Shown: positions 9,401-18,274 of the stretch, piece after piece
Layout: each line of letters starts with the position of its first letter
Numbering within the stretch: position 1 is the stretch's first letter
Assembly: GCA_030430565.1 (NCBI GenBank)
Contig: JAUIKS010000033.1
Span: forward strand, 1 to 64,000
Direction: 5' to 3'
Length of the DNA: 64,000 nucleotides
Origin: Polyangia bacterium
GTDB taxonomy: Bacteria; Myxococcota_A; Polyangia; Nannocystales; Nannocystaceae
The notes under the pieces: model-generated
What the model was told of the DNA's origin: nothing
Database searches by the model: none
What the model saw: only the letters and a program-made list of their open reading frames with translations
Made by a program: the position numbers and the translations under genes

Positions 9401-9916
9401 ATTCTCGCGGCGTTTCGCGATCATTCGTCGCAGGACAACCCTCTTCGAGATTTCTGTGAACTCGCGTCACGGCACGTCGCGGAACTCATGGTGTCCATGG
9501 CGACCTCTGTTGGGCTCGACGAGCCAACACGAGCGGCGTACGTAGATCTGCGTCAACAGGCACGCTGGCTGCTGGAGAACTTCGACGCGATCGAGCATTG
9601 GATCGCTGCTTTCGACACGCCACTCGCGGTTGGTTTTGAACTCGCGCTGGGTTGGATTCAGTGCCTCACGACCTACTCCTGGCCCGCAACGGCTCGTTGG
9701 CGTGGGCATTTCGGCGGAGGCGCTCCGGCGCACTGGTTCGCGCGAGCGCATTGGTACATCGCTTGGCTTCTTCACGCGCCTTCGAGCGAGGTCTACAGCG
9801 ATGGACTCGAGGCTGCCTTGAGTGAGGGACTCGAGGATGTGGCGCTTCGACCGCTAGCGCTTCAACTCCAGAACGTTCTATCACTCCTGCAACTGCCGCG
9901 ACAGGGAGACGCGTAG
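6431..9916 (+). CDS. Adaptor-NACHT STAND protein with long C-terminal domain
   Basis: 1161 aa. Residues 8-77 are the same EAD-like adaptor as in the divergent gene: TLYKALKQCTP, QFGEVL and HVPPAPADIPTRAQ are identical, and about three quarters of the domain matches by eye. Residues ~215-400 are a NACHT NTPase (Walker A GAPGSGKS 223-230, Walker B LVLDGLDE 301-308, sensor-like ITSRVTGYDEARL). A short pre-NACHT motif (RDLFVPLEF, versus KIYVPLRFE in the other protein) is also shared. The remainder is helical, then an unassigned ~450-residue C-terminus with an acidic stretch (DDEDDFLDFEG, about 946-956). There is no obvious enzymatic effector. It probably partners the phosphoesterase-bearing protein through the shared adaptor. 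Base composition is visibly less GC-rich than the flanking chromosome, consistent with transfer. ATG 6431 was preferred over 6422 and 6398 because it aligns with the paralogue start. Confidence 0.85.
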   Translation: MAQSEQFTLYKALKQCTPSQFGEVLLFLGEDFDVTHVPPAPADIPTRAQVLLRLSEQDPAGLDLVRAALDEVAPALLRSVENRQNSTRRELTTPDPSAGPPHSVGSTTELEASYREVLCEGLDQVPFAGLYARHPPHARVRDLFVPLEFQLANPEPTRNPGRALRQHVLDSLMTKEGVIIGEPATFSTEWLVSVARSGLHKELSGSPPSEARRERPTRLIILGAPGSGKSLLSRALALALAEESASTPVQHLPLFLAFRDLGVEDVKKPLADLLYTGFQRYYVEPQRSWFNALLREGRAVLVLDGLDELGDASTRIMMCQRVRELCAAFKRLRVIITSRVTGYDEARLDAASGFETLRVRPFSDRAIERFCENWSRVSTVDGTKLLRALRGNRGVWTLARTPLLATISAIVFAEKKELPNDVGGLYESFVVTLLETWPRNRGVEFKALSVDEQRTLLEWLALSTQEARTDAGHSVVFERAELASYFSRVLSAAQGADRNSLELARVVEAWLVHLERSTGLLIEEVPGQFAFLHLSFVEYLAAARLGRMPTDTVAKFVHERFERSTWHQTFKTLLRAIGGRALAKEIVTEFCVSNSRIESLLFLFDFELEREWLPSELFEVLLRALVASPHALLARLRVGQVAGRSSQDSALLREVILDGLGAGDFAMVQRAGTWLPWRGSTVQSIPVEPCVEHMAERGDAEQLAPWLLGFGATHPLGRWAMTSISTRDAITWSKEESSQDDHALLDALLTLLAEGVAQASHVGAALTQALGEQVLRRLASIVEDESVGPSVLVLPGEYNIPTWPLSHARAVQPASPRQYTRFFAGDSWRQAQHPDLTRYRALATIEHPPSVVHDVRWIRYSDIHNRRERTKWFGSAEDVIWAGELVNLSDGYDLHGAGWLDPQSLREKRDALTHEHVVEELARAWDANVAAAAAEVADDEDDFLDFEGPATGPDGYFREEMDSVLDQLVLEPRLRPVRVPAPAELAVQPRILAAFRDHSSQDNPLRDFCELASRHVAELMVSMATSVGLDEPTRAAYVDLRQQARWLLENFDAIEHWIAAFDTPLAVGFELALGWIQCLTTYSWPATARWRGHFGGGAPAHWFARAHWYIAWLLHAPSSEVYSDGLEAALSEGLEDVALRPLALQLQNVLSLLQLPRQGDA

Positions 9917-10110
9917 CCTCAAGTTCGCGCCATGGGCCGCTCGTGGACGCTCGATGTGCCCCCCATGTGCCAAACTTCCCGCACGATCCAGCGTCCTCGA
10001 GCCACCTCACGCGTACTCGACTCGAATCCCCAAATCCCTGATCCCGCGGTCTGAAGTGACGGAAACGGCGTACTGCCGGAAGATGACCGCGGGACCAGGT
10101 TTTTGGGGGC
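9917..10110. other. Island right-junction region
   Basis: This stretch lies between the stop of the NACHT gene and the point where the spermidine-synthase-like homology begins. It encodes nothing recognisable. No tRNA end, direct repeat or integrase could be identified, so the joining mechanism is unknown. Confidence 0.4.
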
Positions 10111-11339
10111 GAGTCCTCGTAGTACCCCGTGAACACGCGCGGGGCGACCAGCGCGACCAGCAGGCCTCCGAGGCATCCACCGGCCGCGACCGCCAGATAG
10201 AACAGCGTCAGGCGGCGCGGCGGCGGGCGGAGGCGATACAGCTCGCCGTGGCAGAGCGTGCACGCGGTGAACAGCGCCGCGCAGTGGACGAGCAGCTGCC
10301 AGGCGATGCCGAGCTCGGGGCCGAGCAGGATCGTCGGGCCGACCAGCGCGAGCGCGAGCACGAACAGCCCGGCGAACAGCGGGCGTGAGTACCAGCGCTC
10401 GTTGTCGAAGCAGATCACGAAGCTCAGGAGGTACAGCGCGAGCGGGACGACCCAGAGCATCGGCGTGACCGCGATGTCGAGGCAGATCTGGTTGGTCGCG
10501 GCGAGCAGCATGACGGAGCCGCAGGCCGAGAGCGCGACCCAGAGGGCGAGGTCTCGCCAGGGCACGCGCGCGAGGTCCTGCTCGCGCGCGGGCGAGGCCG
10601 CGACGGGCGGCGGCGGTGTTGGCTTCATTGGGGCGCGCGCCGCGTTCGCGGACATGTCTTCAATCGGTATCGCGGAGCTCGCTGGGGCGCGACGCTGGGG
10701 CGCCTCTCGACGACGGCTCCGCAGGGCGCAGAGCGTGCAGAGCAGCCCGTAGGCGATGAAGGCCCACGACCACGAGGTGGTCTGCGTCTCGAGCGACCAG
10801 AGACGTTCGAAGACGAGCGGGTAGCTGAGCAGCGCGAGCAGGGAGCCGATGTTGGAGAGCGAGTAGAGGCGATAGGGCGACGCGCTGGGACGCGCGCGGG
10901 CGTACCAGCGCTGGACCAGCGGGGCGCCGCTGGCGAGCAGCAGGTAGGGCGCGCCGACGGAGACGAGCAGCAGCAGCAGGATCCTCGCGGAGGGATCGGT
11001 CGCGTCGGTGGGTTTAAACGCGGCGGAGGGCGTGATCGGCAGCGTGAGCGCGGCGGCGAGGAGCAGCGCGATGTGCAGCAGCGTCTGCGCGCGCGGGGAC
11101 AGCCGGACCGAGAGGACGTGGGCGTAGGCATAGCCGGCGAGCAGCAGCGCCTGGAAGAACAGCATGCAGGTCGTCCACACGCCTGGCGAGGAGCCGAACC
11201 ACGGCAGGATGAAGCGGCCGATCAGCGGCTGGACCTGGAATACCAAGAACGAGCCGAGCGTGATGGTCGCGGCGAACAGGAGCCCGTCGTACGCTGTTTC
11301 GCGCGGCGGGAGGGCGGCCTTCGGGCTTGTCACGGGCAC
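10111..11339 (-). pseudogene. Truncated spermidine-synthase-like membrane protein
   Basis: Residues 1-409 of this minus-strand frame form the multi-helix N-terminal half of a fused MFS/spermidine-synthase-like protein, with motifs such as FLVFQVQPLIGRFILPWFG, LYSLSNIGSLLALL, NQICLDIAVTP, LSFVICFDNERWY and CHGELYRLRP. Such proteins continue past FTGYY with more helices and then a class I methyltransferase-like domain. Here familiar sequence ends after GYYED at about 10,111-10,113. The frame then runs on to 9666 through unrelated residues, antisense to the end of the NACHT gene. The C-terminal half is missing, so the gene is probably inactive, cut by insertion of the island or by a deletion. 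A truncated product remains possible. Confidence 0.8.
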
Positions 11340-11379
11340 ACGGAGTCTCGCCGCCGCGGCGCCGCGCGTCGAGTGTTAA

Positions 11380-11395
11380 ATGTCTTTTAGGTCAT
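11380..11395. promoter_or_regulatory. 5-6-5 dyad operator candidate (ATGTC-N6-GTCAT)
   Basis: ATGTC TTTTAG GTCAT lies 41 nt upstream of the truncated spermidine-synthase-like gene. It is one of a set of similarly spaced dyads found between genes in this window. Confidence 0.4.
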
Positions 11396-11518
11396 GTGTT
11401 CTCGTGCGCGTGCGCGGGCGCGCCGTGGACCCGCGGGCCGCGCGACCCGCTCGCGCGCTTGCATGTGCACCGGCGCTCGGGCGCGCGCGCGTGGGCACTC
11501 GCGCGCGTCCGATTTGAC

Positions 11519-11534
11519 CTGTTTTATCGGACAT
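11519..11534. promoter_or_regulatory. 5-6-5 dyad operator candidate (CTGTT-N6-GACAT)
   Basis: CTGTT TTATCG GACAT is the second dyad in the same divergent intergenic region, with the same half-site spacing as the others. TTGACCTG immediately overlaps its left half. Confidence 0.4.
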
Positions 11535-11591
11535 GTATTCACGCTTCGCAGGAGCTCTCCGTGAACACGTCTTCGCGGCGCGTCGAAAGCG

Positions 11592-11623
11592 CGTCATCGC
11601 GTCATCGCGTCATCGCGTCATCG
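11592..11623. repeat. Tandem 8-mer repeat, four copies
   Basis: Four perfect copies of CGTCATCG in a noncoding region upstream of the phosphatase lipoprotein gene. No function is evident. Confidence 0.8.
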
Positions 11624-11919
11624 CGGCGGCGGGCGTCACCGCGCTCCGCTCCACGAAGGCGATATTGGTAGCTCGAGCACCGACGAATGAGGACGCCCGC
11701 GCGAGCGGCTGTCGCCGAGAACCTCGGCGGCGTGCGCTCGCTGTGACAGCGTTGTGTCGCGGGCGAGGGCGAGGGCGGACGTTTCACCTGTTACGGTGCG
11801 CCGTCACGAACTCGGTGACGCTACAACGAGCGCGGGATATGCAAGTATCCACGCCGAGAGCGGCGCTCGCCGGACTTCATCACCACCAAGGCCGCTCGCC
11901 TCTCGCCAGGAGCCTCATC

Positions 11920-13677
11920 ATGATCACGCCTCGCCGCTCGACTCCTCCGCTGCTCCTCTCGATCGCCGCGCTCGCGCTCGCGGCCCCGGCGTGCTCCGGC
12001 GGGGGCAAGGACAGCGAGTCGACCGCCGCGGGTCCGACCGGCGGCCCCGGGACGCCGGGGAGCTCGGGGTCGGCCGGGACCGTGAGCAGCTCGGGCGGCG
12101 GCGACACGGGCGCGAGCGCGACGGGGCAGGCGACGGGCGGCGCGACGACGAGCACCACCAGCGCGACGAACACGACGACGATGACGACGGCGGGCACCAC
12201 GAGCTCGACCAGCGACACCGATGAGCCCGTAGGGACGCCGACCGTCGAGAACCTGCGCGTGGCGTTCATCGGCGATCAGACGACGGGGCAGGCCGCGCGC
12301 GACGTGCTCGACCTGGTCAAGGCAGAGGGCGCGGAGTTCCTGATCATCGCCGGCGACTTCGACTACAACGACGACCCGACCGCGTGGGATGATCACAACG
12401 TCGGGCGCCTGGGCGCGGACTACCCGGTGTTCGCGGTCGCGGGTAATCACGACGAGAGCGCGTTCTACGGCGACGACGGCTACCAGGCCAAGATCCAGGA
12501 GCGCACGCAGAACGCGATCGACGACGGCGCGACCTGCACGGGCGAGCTCGGGCTCAACAGCGCCTGCAGCTACAAGGGCCTGTTCATGGTGTTCTCGGGC
12601 GTCGATGTCTACAACAGCCAGGGCGAGAGCGAGGACTACATCGCCGGCGAGCTGGCGAACGACGACGCGATCTGGTCGGTGTGCGCCTGGCACAAGAACC
12701 AAAACGACATGCAGGCGGGCGGCAAGGGCGACGAGGCCGGCTGGGGCGTCTACCAGGCTTGCCAAGACGGCGCCGCGATCGTCGTGACGGGCCACGAGCA
12801 CAGCTACGCGCGCACGCTGACGCTCACCAACCTCGGCGACGAGGGCGACGGCCACGGGGCGATGGGCGAGCACGGCGTCATGATGGTGGGGGAGGGCAGC
12901 ACCTTCGTGACGGTGAGCGGGATCGGCGGTCAGGCGCTCCGCGACTACCACGCCGACGAGCACGACGACGACACGTGGTGGTCGACGATCTACGCCGTCG
13001 ACTACTACCTCAAGCACGGCGATCCGCAGCCGGTCAACAACCCCGCCCAGGGCGCGCTGTTCATCGACTTCCACGTCGACGGCGATCCCTACAAGGCCTT
13101 TGGTTACTTCAAGAACATCAACGGCGAGGTCATCGACGAGTTCGAGATCGTCCGTGATCCGGAGATGAGCCCCGGCGGCACGACCACGGAGGGCGGGGAC
13201 GATCCGGATCTGGTCATCGAGACATTTGATGACGCCTACGTCGACGGCGACGCGCCCGGCGCGAACTTCGGCGCGTCCGAGGACCTGCTGATCGACGCCG
13301 GCCCCTCGGTCTACGAGACCTTCATCAAGCCCGCGGGCCTCGACGCCATCCCGCCGGGTACGCAGATCGCCGAGGCGCGGCTCGTCATCGTCGCGCACGA
13401 CGAGGGCGACACCGTCGAGGTGCACAGGGCGGACGCGGACTGGAGCGAGGGCGCGATCACCTTCGACAACCGGCCCGGCGGCGCCGGCGTGGAGCTGACC
13501 TTCGCCGCGAGCGTGGGCACGCACGAGCTCGACGTGACGAGCGTCGTCCAGGGCTGGGTCGACGGTCAGCCGAATTACGGGCTGGTGCTGCGCTCGGAGG
13601 GAACCAACGGCAGCGACTTCTACAGCAGCGAGGCCGGCTTCGGCGGCCCGGCGCTCGAGGTCTGGTACGCGCCCTGA
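11920..13677 (+). CDS. Metallophosphoesterase lipoprotein with DNRLRE-like C-terminus
   Basis: 585 aa from ATG 11920, with AGGAG 8 nt upstream. The N-terminus is a lipoprotein signal with lipobox LAAPAC, followed by a ~75-residue Gly/Ser/Thr stalk. The central domain is a calcineurin-like phosphoesterase of the acid-phosphatase type, with AFIGDQ, IIAGDFDY, AVAGNHDE, a WHKNQND segment and GHEHSYAR. The last ~170 residues (from VIETFDDAYVDG) resemble a DNRLRE/beta-sandwich domain common on secreted proteins of these bacteria (VHRADADWSEGAITFDNRP, VTSVVQGWVDG). It probably hydrolyses phosphoesters at the cell surface; substrate unknown. It converges with the kinase gene, with a 3-nt gap between the two stops. 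Confidence 0.85.
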   Translation: MITPRRSTPPLLLSIAALALAAPACSGGGKDSESTAAGPTGGPGTPGSSGSAGTVSSSGGGDTGASATGQATGGATTSTTSATNTTTMTTAGTTSSTSDTDEPVGTPTVENLRVAFIGDQTTGQAARDVLDLVKAEGAEFLIIAGDFDYNDDPTAWDDHNVGRLGADYPVFAVAGNHDESAFYGDDGYQAKIQERTQNAIDDGATCTGELGLNSACSYKGLFMVFSGVDVYNSQGESEDYIAGELANDDAIWSVCAWHKNQNDMQAGGKGDEAGWGVYQACQDGAAIVVTGHEHSYARTLTLTNLGDEGDGHGAMGEHGVMMVGEGSTFVTVSGIGGQALRDYHADEHDDDTWWSTIYAVDYYLKHGDPQPVNNPAQGALFIDFHVDGDPYKAFGYFKNINGEVIDEFEIVRDPEMSPGGTTTEGGDDPDLVIETFDDAYVDGDAPGANFGASEDLLIDAGPSVYETFIKPAGLDAIPPGTQIAEARLVIVAHDEGDTVEVHRADADWSEGAITFDNRPGGAGVELTFAASVGTHELDVTSVVQGWVDGQPNYGLVLRSEGTNGSDFYSSEAGFGGPALEVWYAP

Positions 13678-13680
13678 GCG

Positions 13681-16600
13681 TCAGCGCGGGCCTTCGCGCT
13701 TGAGCAAGGCCTCCGCGTCCTCGCGCTCACGTGTGAAACCTGACCCAAGAGACTCGTAGGCGGCGCGGGCCTGCTCGGCGAGCGCGCGGGCTCGCGCGCT
13801 GGCGCCTGGCCCGTGCGCGCGCGCCCAGGCGAGCCGGCAGTCGGCGAGCGTCGGATCGTCCGCGTCGTGTCGCTGCGCGAAGCCGTCGCAGGCGCGCGCG
13901 TAGTCGACACGCGCGGCCGCGAGGTCACCGCGCGCGGTCGCGAGGTCGCCGCGCAGCTTGACCAGCACGAGTCGGTACTCGTTGTCCTCGGCGAAGCCGG
14001 CGTTGTCTTGAAATTCAGAGGTCTCGGCGATGAGCCGCTCGGCGCGGGCGAGCGGGTCCTCGGGAGGAACCTCCGGAGGATCGCGCTCGTCGAGAGCCGC
14101 GGTTTCCTCTGCGGCATCCAGCTCGCGTTCCTCTCCGACTTCCGTCCCGAGGTTGATCAACGTCTCGATCAGGCGAAGCGACATACGACCGAGCAGCACG
14201 GCGGTGTCCCCCTGCTGCTTCGCGTAGATCGCGTTGGCGCGCTCAAAGGTCTCGACAGCCTCGCTGCGTCGCCCGGCGAGCCCTTGGCCGGTGCCGAGGT
14301 ACCACAGCGCGTCCGCGACGAGCTTGTGCTGCGGCGAGACGCGCTCACGCTCGATCGCGACGGACTCGTGGAGGTCGGCGAGGCCGCGCGCGGCCTCGCC
14401 GAGGCCGACGCGCGCGAGCCCGCGGACCTGCAGCCCCATCGAGAGCAGCTGATCCTCCGGGAATTCGCGCTCGGCGACCTCGATCACGCGGTCGCCCAGC
14501 GCGAGCGCCTCTCGGTAGGCGCGCGCGTACAGGTGGATGTGCGCGATCCAGACCCGCAGCGTCGACCGGCGGTGCAGCGCGGCGGGGTCGAGGCGCGCGA
14601 GGCTGTGCTCCAGCAGCTCGAGCGCCTCGACCCGCTGAAACTGGTCAAACAGGCACATCGCCAGGAGCACCGTGAGCATCGCGGTCCTGGGGTGCGCCTC
14701 GCCCAGCAGCGCGCTCGTGCGCCGCTGGACCGCGCGCAGCTCGAGCGCGGCCGCGCGCAGCTGCTGACGCGAGTACAGGAGCGAGGCGAGGTTCCCCCCG
14801 GTCGAGATGGTCTCGATCGGGAACTCGCGCGCGTCCGCGTCGATCGCCGCGAGCGCGGCTCGGTACGCGCGCTCGGCCCCGCTCACGTCGCCGCTGCGGC
14901 GCAGCGCGGCGCCGTGATTGTTGAGCTGCAGCCACCGCAGCCACGCCGGGCGACCGAGCTTCTCGACGAAGGCCTCGGCCTCGGGCGCGTCGCGCAGGCC
15001 GGCCTCTGGCTGCCCGAGCGGCTCCGCGAGGATCCACATCCGGCGCGCGAGCGCCTCGGCCGCGACCGCGTCCTGCCCCGAGCGGATCGCGGCCGTCAGC
15101 GCGTCGGACAGCGACTCGAGCGCGCGGTCGGGTTGGCGGGCCTCGAGCTGCGCGGCGCCCAGCTCGAGCTTCGCCTCGGCCGTGAGCGGCTCATAGCCGA
15201 GCTGCTCGGCGCGCCTCAGCACCTCGGTGGCGCGCGTGACTGCGGTCTTGTAGTCGCCGACGCCCGTGAGCGAACGGAGCCCGGCGAGCGCCTCTCGCAG
15301 CCGCTTGACCTCCCGCGCGACCTCGGGGTCGGAGGGCGGCGCGACGGCGGCGTTGAGCACCTGCGTGTCGCTGCAGTCGGCGATCGGGGGCAGGCTCGCC
15401 GTCGCCCAGGCCGCGCCCTCGACGGTCGCGCCGTCGGCGGATTCGAAGGCGTCGAGCAGCGTGCCGAAGCCGGCGCGGCGGCGGTCGAGGCAGGCGGTGC
15501 GCAGGTCGAACATCCGGTCTGACTGCTGCCCCACGCGGTGCGTCTCGCAGGCCTCCACGCGCATCCCCGACCAGGCGCGCGCGTAGGCGTCGAGCTTCGG
15601 CAGCACGCGCGCGAGCGCGTCATCAGCCAGCCGGTGCCCGGCGCCCGCGAACGCGGCGGTCACCTGATCACGGCGCGCGGGAGACCACACCGCGGCGAGC
15701 TCATCCGCCGCGCTGGCGCAGTCCTCGATCGGCGTCGCGCGCAGCTCCGAGAGCGCGTAGCCGCCGACGCCGGTGAGCGCGGCGAGGCCGACGCCGACCA
15801 GCAGCCGTCTGCGCGTGCGCGTCGGGTCGCGCGAGAGCGCGTCGACGAGCGCGCCCATCGACGGCCAGCGCAGCTCTGGCTGGGGGTCGAGGCCGCGCAG
15901 GATGACGCGGTGCAGCCAGCTCGGCACCCGGCTGCCGGGCGGCGGCGGGCGGACGTCGCGTCGGCCGATGTTGGCGACCAGCGCCTCGAGGGTCGCGCCC
16001 GCGAAGGGCAGCTGGCCGTACAGCCCCTTGTACATCGCGGCGCAGAAGCTGAATTGGTCGCTGCGCGCGTCGGCCTTGTGATCCGCGAAGACCTCGGGCG
16101 CCATGTAGGCGGGCGTCCCGATCAGGGTGCCCGCGCGCGTCAGCTCGACGCGGAGCACGGAGCTGTGCGACGGGCGGTCGGAGTCGCGCCCGAGCTCGAG
16201 CTCGGGGTCGGTGAGCAGCTCGGGATCGTCGCTCGCGACCGCGAGCCCGAAGTCGAGCACCTTCACCACGCCGTCGTCGCCGCGCATGATGTTGTGCGGC
16301 TTGAGGTCGCGGTGGATGATGCCGAGCTGGTGCGCCGCGAACAGGCCACGACCTGCCTGAATGTACACCTCGACGACCTCGTGCCACTCGCGCCCCTCGC
16401 ACCAGCGGTCGAGGCTCTCGCCGCGCACGAACTCCATCGCGATGTAGATCTTGCCGTCGGCGTCGCCGACCTCGTGCACGGTCACGACGTTGGGGTGCGA
16501 GAGCTTGGCCATCGCCTGCGCCTCTCGCTTGAAGCGCAGGCGCGCCGTCTCGCTCTGGACGTCCTCGCCCTGGATCAGCTTGAGCGCGATCTTGCGGTCG

Positions 16601-17004
16601 AGCTCGTCGTCGTAGGCCGTGTAGACGACGCCCATGCCGCCGTGGCCGATGCTCTCGAGGAGGTCGTAGCGACCGATCCGCAGGCGCTCCTGCTTGTTGA
16701 ACAGGCGCCCGAACACGCGGTTCTTCATCCGCCGGGCCTCTATGTCGCCGACCAGCGCGTCGGCGCCGGAGTCATCGATCGGCAGCGTGTTCGGGACGGC
16801 CTCCAGCGTGTCTCGATCGTCGCGCGGCGCGTCCGGAGACGGCGTGCCTGATCGGACAGGTTGGCGCGCGGGCGCGGACGCCCCGGTCAGCTCCGCCGCG
16901 TCGAGCGTCTCCTCGAGCGCGTCGTCGCCGGGCGCCTGGGGGGACTGCGTTGCGGGCTCGAGATCCACGGGGGCTGCTTCGCGGGCGCACGCGCGGCCCG
17001 TCAC
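13681..17004 (-). CDS. Ser/Thr protein kinase with TPR sensor region
   Basis: 1107 aa from GTG 17004. Residues 1-110 are disordered. Residues ~111-370 are a Pkn-type kinase: glycine loop GHGGMGVVY, ATP-binding Lys 142 in IALKL, HRDLKPHN, DFGLA, and GTPAYMAPE in the activation segment. A single membrane helix follows (LLVGVGLAALTGVGGYALSEL, ~395-415). The remaining ~690 residues are TPR-like helical repeats, presumably periplasmic. This kinase-TM-TPR layout is frequent in myxobacteria and senses unknown ligands. It follows the ECF sigma and ADYC lipoprotein genes on the same strand. No clear Shine-Dalgarno is seen, so a later start such as MKNRVFGRL (residue 93) is possible. Confidence 0.88.
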   Translation of the reverse strand: MTGRACAREAAPVDLEPATQSPQAPGDDALEETLDAAELTGASAPARQPVRSGTPSPDAPRDDRDTLEAVPNTLPIDDSGADALVGDIEARRMKNRVFGRLFNKQERLRIGRYDLLESIGHGGMGVVYTAYDDELDRKIALKLIQGEDVQSETARLRFKREAQAMAKLSHPNVVTVHEVGDADGKIYIAMEFVRGESLDRWCEGREWHEVVEVYIQAGRGLFAAHQLGIIHRDLKPHNIMRGDDGVVKVLDFGLAVASDDPELLTDPELELGRDSDRPSHSSVLRVELTRAGTLIGTPAYMAPEVFADHKADARSDQFSFCAAMYKGLYGQLPFAGATLEALVANIGRRDVRPPPPGSRVPSWLHRVILRGLDPQPELRWPSMGALVDALSRDPTRTRRRLLVGVGLAALTGVGGYALSELRATPIEDCASAADELAAVWSPARRDQVTAAFAGAGHRLADDALARVLPKLDAYARAWSGMRVEACETHRVGQQSDRMFDLRTACLDRRRAGFGTLLDAFESADGATVEGAAWATASLPPIADCSDTQVLNAAVAPPSDPEVAREVKRLREALAGLRSLTGVGDYKTAVTRATEVLRRAEQLGYEPLTAEAKLELGAAQLEARQPDRALESLSDALTAAIRSGQDAVAAEALARRMWILAEPLGQPEAGLRDAPEAEAFVEKLGRPAWLRWLQLNNHGAALRRSGDVSGAERAYRAALAAIDADAREFPIETISTGGNLASLLYSRQQLRAAALELRAVQRRTSALLGEAHPRTAMLTVLLAMCLFDQFQRVEALELLEHSLARLDPAALHRRSTLRVWIAHIHLYARAYREALALGDRVIEVAEREFPEDQLLSMGLQVRGLARVGLGEAARGLADLHESVAIERERVSPQHKLVADALWYLGTGQGLAGRRSEAVETFERANAIYAKQQGDTAVLLGRMSLRLIETLINLGTEVGEERELDAAEETAALDERDPPEVPPEDPLARAERLIAETSEFQDNAGFAEDNEYRLVLVKLRGDLATARGDLAAARVDYARACDGFAQRHDADDPTLADCRLAWARAHGPGASARARALAEQARAAYESLGSGFTREREDAEALLKREGPR

Positions 17005-17046
17005 CAGGTTAACACGAGCCCGCTGCGGCAGCCCGGCGGTCGCGAT

Positions 17047-18153
17047 CTACTCCGACGGCGCGGTGAGGGAGAAGAAGCGCATCCCGGGCGAGCTCATGTC
17101 GACGAAGCCCTCGCAGCTGGGCGGGCGCCAGTTGTGGATCTCCTCGCCGTGCTGCCGCTTGATGGGGCACAGGACATCCAGGCGCGTCAACGACTCGACG
17201 CGCGGCGTGTCGACGCAGATGATCCCGCGTTCATCCCACATCGCCTCGAGCGCGAGGCCCTCCGCGGCCGCGTAGTCGTACACGTCCGCCAGCGTCGCGC
17301 CCTCCTGGCCGGGCGAGAAGTTGTCGCGGATCACCAGCGCGTTGCCCGGGAAGGTGTAGGGGTGTCCGTCGGCGCAGTAGTCCGCCCGGATCACGCGGTT
17401 GGCGAGCAAGAACTCGTCGCGCTGATCCGGGAGGTAGCCGTACAGCGCGCTCTTGCCCGGCGCGCTCGCGGTGCAGGCGAGATGGAAGACGTCGGGCGTG
17501 TCCGTGGCCGCGCCGGTGTTGACGTTGATGCTCAGGTGGTCGTAGACGCGCGCGAAGCGATCGCCCTTGCTGCTGGTCTCGCAGATCGGCGCGAGCAGCT
17601 CGTTGTTCTGCAGGTTGACCTTGTGAATGTCGAACATCTGACCGCCGGCGGGATCGGTCTTGAAGTTGATGACGCGGACCTTCGTCGCGTACTGCGGGCC
17701 GCCGTTGTAGCGGGTCTGAAAGCCCAGCTCGAGACCGACCAGCTCGGCGCCGCAGAAGCTCTCGGGGGGCTCTCCCGGGCGAAACACCATGATCTCGAAC
17801 ATGCCCGTGGTCGTCAGCTCGACGCGCGGCGCGCCCTGCTGCACCGGGGCGCCGGGGTTCGTCGTGATGACGCCCAGCTCCGGGTGTTCAAACGTGATCT
17901 CGTCGAGCTTGTTCTCGAAGCCGTAGCCGTTGCTGCGCCAGACGCCGGAGCGGTCGAACTCGTAGATGTCGCGGGACGCGGCGCTGACCCAGTTGCTGGT
18001 GTTGAAGGTGAAGTCGCCGATCGTGCCGGGGCGGAGCGTCTGCTGCTCCTCGAGGCAGTCCTCCTCGAGCTCCTCGCAGCCGGTCGCGGCGACGCCACAG
18101 AGCGCGGTGACGGTGATCAGGACCTTGAGGGAGCGAAGGGGTGTGAAGGACAT
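17047..18153 (-). CDS. ADYC domain-containing lipoprotein
   Basis: 368 aa from ATG 18153, with AGGAGA 9 nt upstream. The N-terminus (SLKVLITVTALCGVAATGC) is a lipoprotein signal with Cys 26 as the likely lipidated residue. The body contains the hallmark RADYCADGHPYT of the ADYC family, a secreted Cys-containing domain of unknown function found mainly in myxobacteria. Several paired cysteines suggest disulfides. It lies between the ECF sigma gene and the kinase-TPR gene on the same strand, separated from the kinase by 42 nt. Confidence 0.8.
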   Translation of the reverse strand: MSFTPLRSLKVLITVTALCGVAATGCEELEEDCLEEQQTLRPGTIGDFTFNTSNWVSAASRDIYEFDRSGVWRSNGYGFENKLDEITFEHPELGVITTNPGAPVQQGAPRVELTTTGMFEIMVFRPGEPPESFCGAELVGLELGFQTRYNGGPQYATKVRVINFKTDPAGGQMFDIHKVNLQNNELLAPICETSSKGDRFARVYDHLSINVNTGAATDTPDVFHLACTASAPGKSALYGYLPDQRDEFLLANRVIRADYCADGHPYTFPGNALVIRDNFSPGQEGATLADVYDYAAAEGLALEAMWDERGIICVDTPRVESLTRLDVLCPIKRQHGEEIHNWRPPSCEGFVDMSSPGMRFFSLTAPSE

Positions 18154-18274
18154 AACGGGGGTCTCCTGAGTCGGGCGTTTGCGCGGCGAGAGGGTTCTCG
18201 CCGGCTCTCACTTGAGGAATAGCGACCGGCGTCAAATCGACTCACCCCGCGGAAAAAAAATGAAAAAAAGCGGT

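Larger units (their letters stand above)
11340..11919. other. Divergent intergenic region, 580 nt
   Basis: No convincing gene is present; the open frames are compositional. The region holds two copies of the 5-6-5 dyad (11380-11395 and 11519-11534), four tandem copies of an 8-mer, and a Shine-Dalgarno AGGAG at about 11907-11911 for the downstream phosphatase gene. Confidence 0.5.

Noticed and set aside
9917..10110. tRNA-like segment as attachment site at the island edge
   Set aside because: A GATTCGAGTC-like T-loop string occurs on the minus strand (near 10,015-10,030), but no T-stem, anticodon arm or acceptor pairing could be formed.
13813..15522. Long plus-strand open frame opposite the kinase-TPR gene
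   Set aside because: It is the shadow of the TPR coding strand: Arg/Ala/Glu-rich with no domains. GC-rich third positions make such antisense frames common here; the same applies to those at 11821-13524, 15538-16851 and 45462-47477.
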